DNA of 5,006 bases. Origin: Candidatus Bathyarchaeota archaeon (GTDB taxonomy: Archaea; Thermoproteota; Bathyarchaeia; TCS64). The notes below the pieces were generated by a model, which worked only from the letters and a program-made list of their open reading frames with translations, searched no databases and had not been told where the DNA came from. Location: positions 1-5,006 of the forward strand of contig QMXQ01000124.1 in assembly GCA_003662205.1 (NCBI GenBank), given 5' to 3'. Shown here one piece after another: positions 4,846 to 5,006 of this stretch (within the stretch, counting starts at the first letter, position 1; every line of letters starts with the position of its first letter). A program made the position numbers and the translations under genes.

Positions 4846-5006
4846 CTAAGCGCCTTTCTCTATTGTGACCTTTCCGTCGTTTGTTATGGTTGCCTTGGCG
4901 TGTCTCAGGGCCCAGCAACTTATCACCACGCCCACCGGGAGGCTTGCCGGGTGCCTCGCCGCCATCTCGATGTGGAGGTCTAGGGCCGTCGGCCCCTCCC
5001 CCAGCC
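4846..5006 (-). CDS. C-terminus of an unrecognised protein (partial at right edge)
   Basis: An open frame enters from the right edge and ends with TAG at 4846, giving the last 52 residues of a protein. I do not recognise the family. It reads as a plausible cytoplasmic domain end: an amphipathic stretch (ALDLHIEMAARHP), a hydrophobic strand with a cysteine and tryptophan (LPVGVVISCWALRHAK), then a short beta-hairpin (ATITNDGKVTIEKGA). Third codon positions are GC-rich in the first half like the neighbouring genes, and more A-rich near the end. The convergent arrangement with the MoaD-like gene and the shared T tract between them fit a real gene end. The start and most of the protein are outside the window, so function cannot be stated. 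Confidence 0.62.
   Translation of the reverse strand, partial: LGEGPTALDLHIEMAARHPASLPVGVVISCWALRHAKATITNDGKVTIEKGA

Noticed and set aside
1..5006. tRNA or rRNA genes, CRISPR repeats, insertion sequences or attachment sites
   Set aside because: No cloverleaf, tandem spaced repeat, transposase motif or terminal inverted repeat was seen by eye; nearly all of the sequence is accounted for by protein genes.

Overview
The window is a compact, GC-rich stretch of archaeal chromosome. The archaeal assignment rests on the C-terminus of a transcription factor B at the left edge, on TATA-box promoters standing out as AT-rich islands upstream of several genes, and on a family set typical of archaea: a tungsten-type aldehyde:ferredoxin oxidoreductase (AOR), a TtuA/Ncs6-type tRNA thiolase and MoaD-like small sulfur carriers. 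The clade cannot be fixed from this sequence; a thermophilic or anaerobic archaeon is plausible from the gene content.

Layout. Positions 1-248 (+) hold the end of TFB. Convergent with it, a minus-strand operon reads from right to left: inositol-1-phosphate synthase (3067-1994), a four-cluster ferredoxin (1965-1504) and an AOR-family protein (1511-276). Upstream of it and on the same strand lie a TtuA-like tRNA 2-thiolation enzyme (4082-3135) and a MoaD/ThiS-like protein (4424-4134), each with its own probable promoter. Divergent from that MoaD, across a 75-base region, is a second MoaD-like gene on the plus strand (4500-4784). A minus-strand gene of unknown function enters from the right edge and ends at 4846. 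No gap without a gene exceeds about 80 bases. I see no RNA gene, mobile element or CRISPR array.

How the genes relate. The theme is sulfur transfer and pterin-cofactor redox chemistry. MoaD-type carriers, as C-terminal thiocarboxylates, supply sulfur for the dithiolene of molybdopterin/tungstopterin, and related ubiquitin-like carriers feed TtuA-type tRNA thiolases. AOR is a tungstopterin enzyme that passes electrons to ferredoxin, and the four-cluster protein next to it is the natural partner.

The most striking point is the AOR. It starts with the normal AOR N-terminal strand, then jumps in frame, after about 33 residues, to the middle of the family. It lacks roughly 200-230 residues, essentially the pterin-binding domain 1, yet keeps the [4Fe-4S] cysteines and domains 2-3 with no frame disruption. 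Its start also appears to be a CTG codon placed ideally behind a strong Shine-Dalgarno sequence. It may be a domain-deleted relic, a protein with a new role, or an assembly artefact; the checks are listed in the findings.
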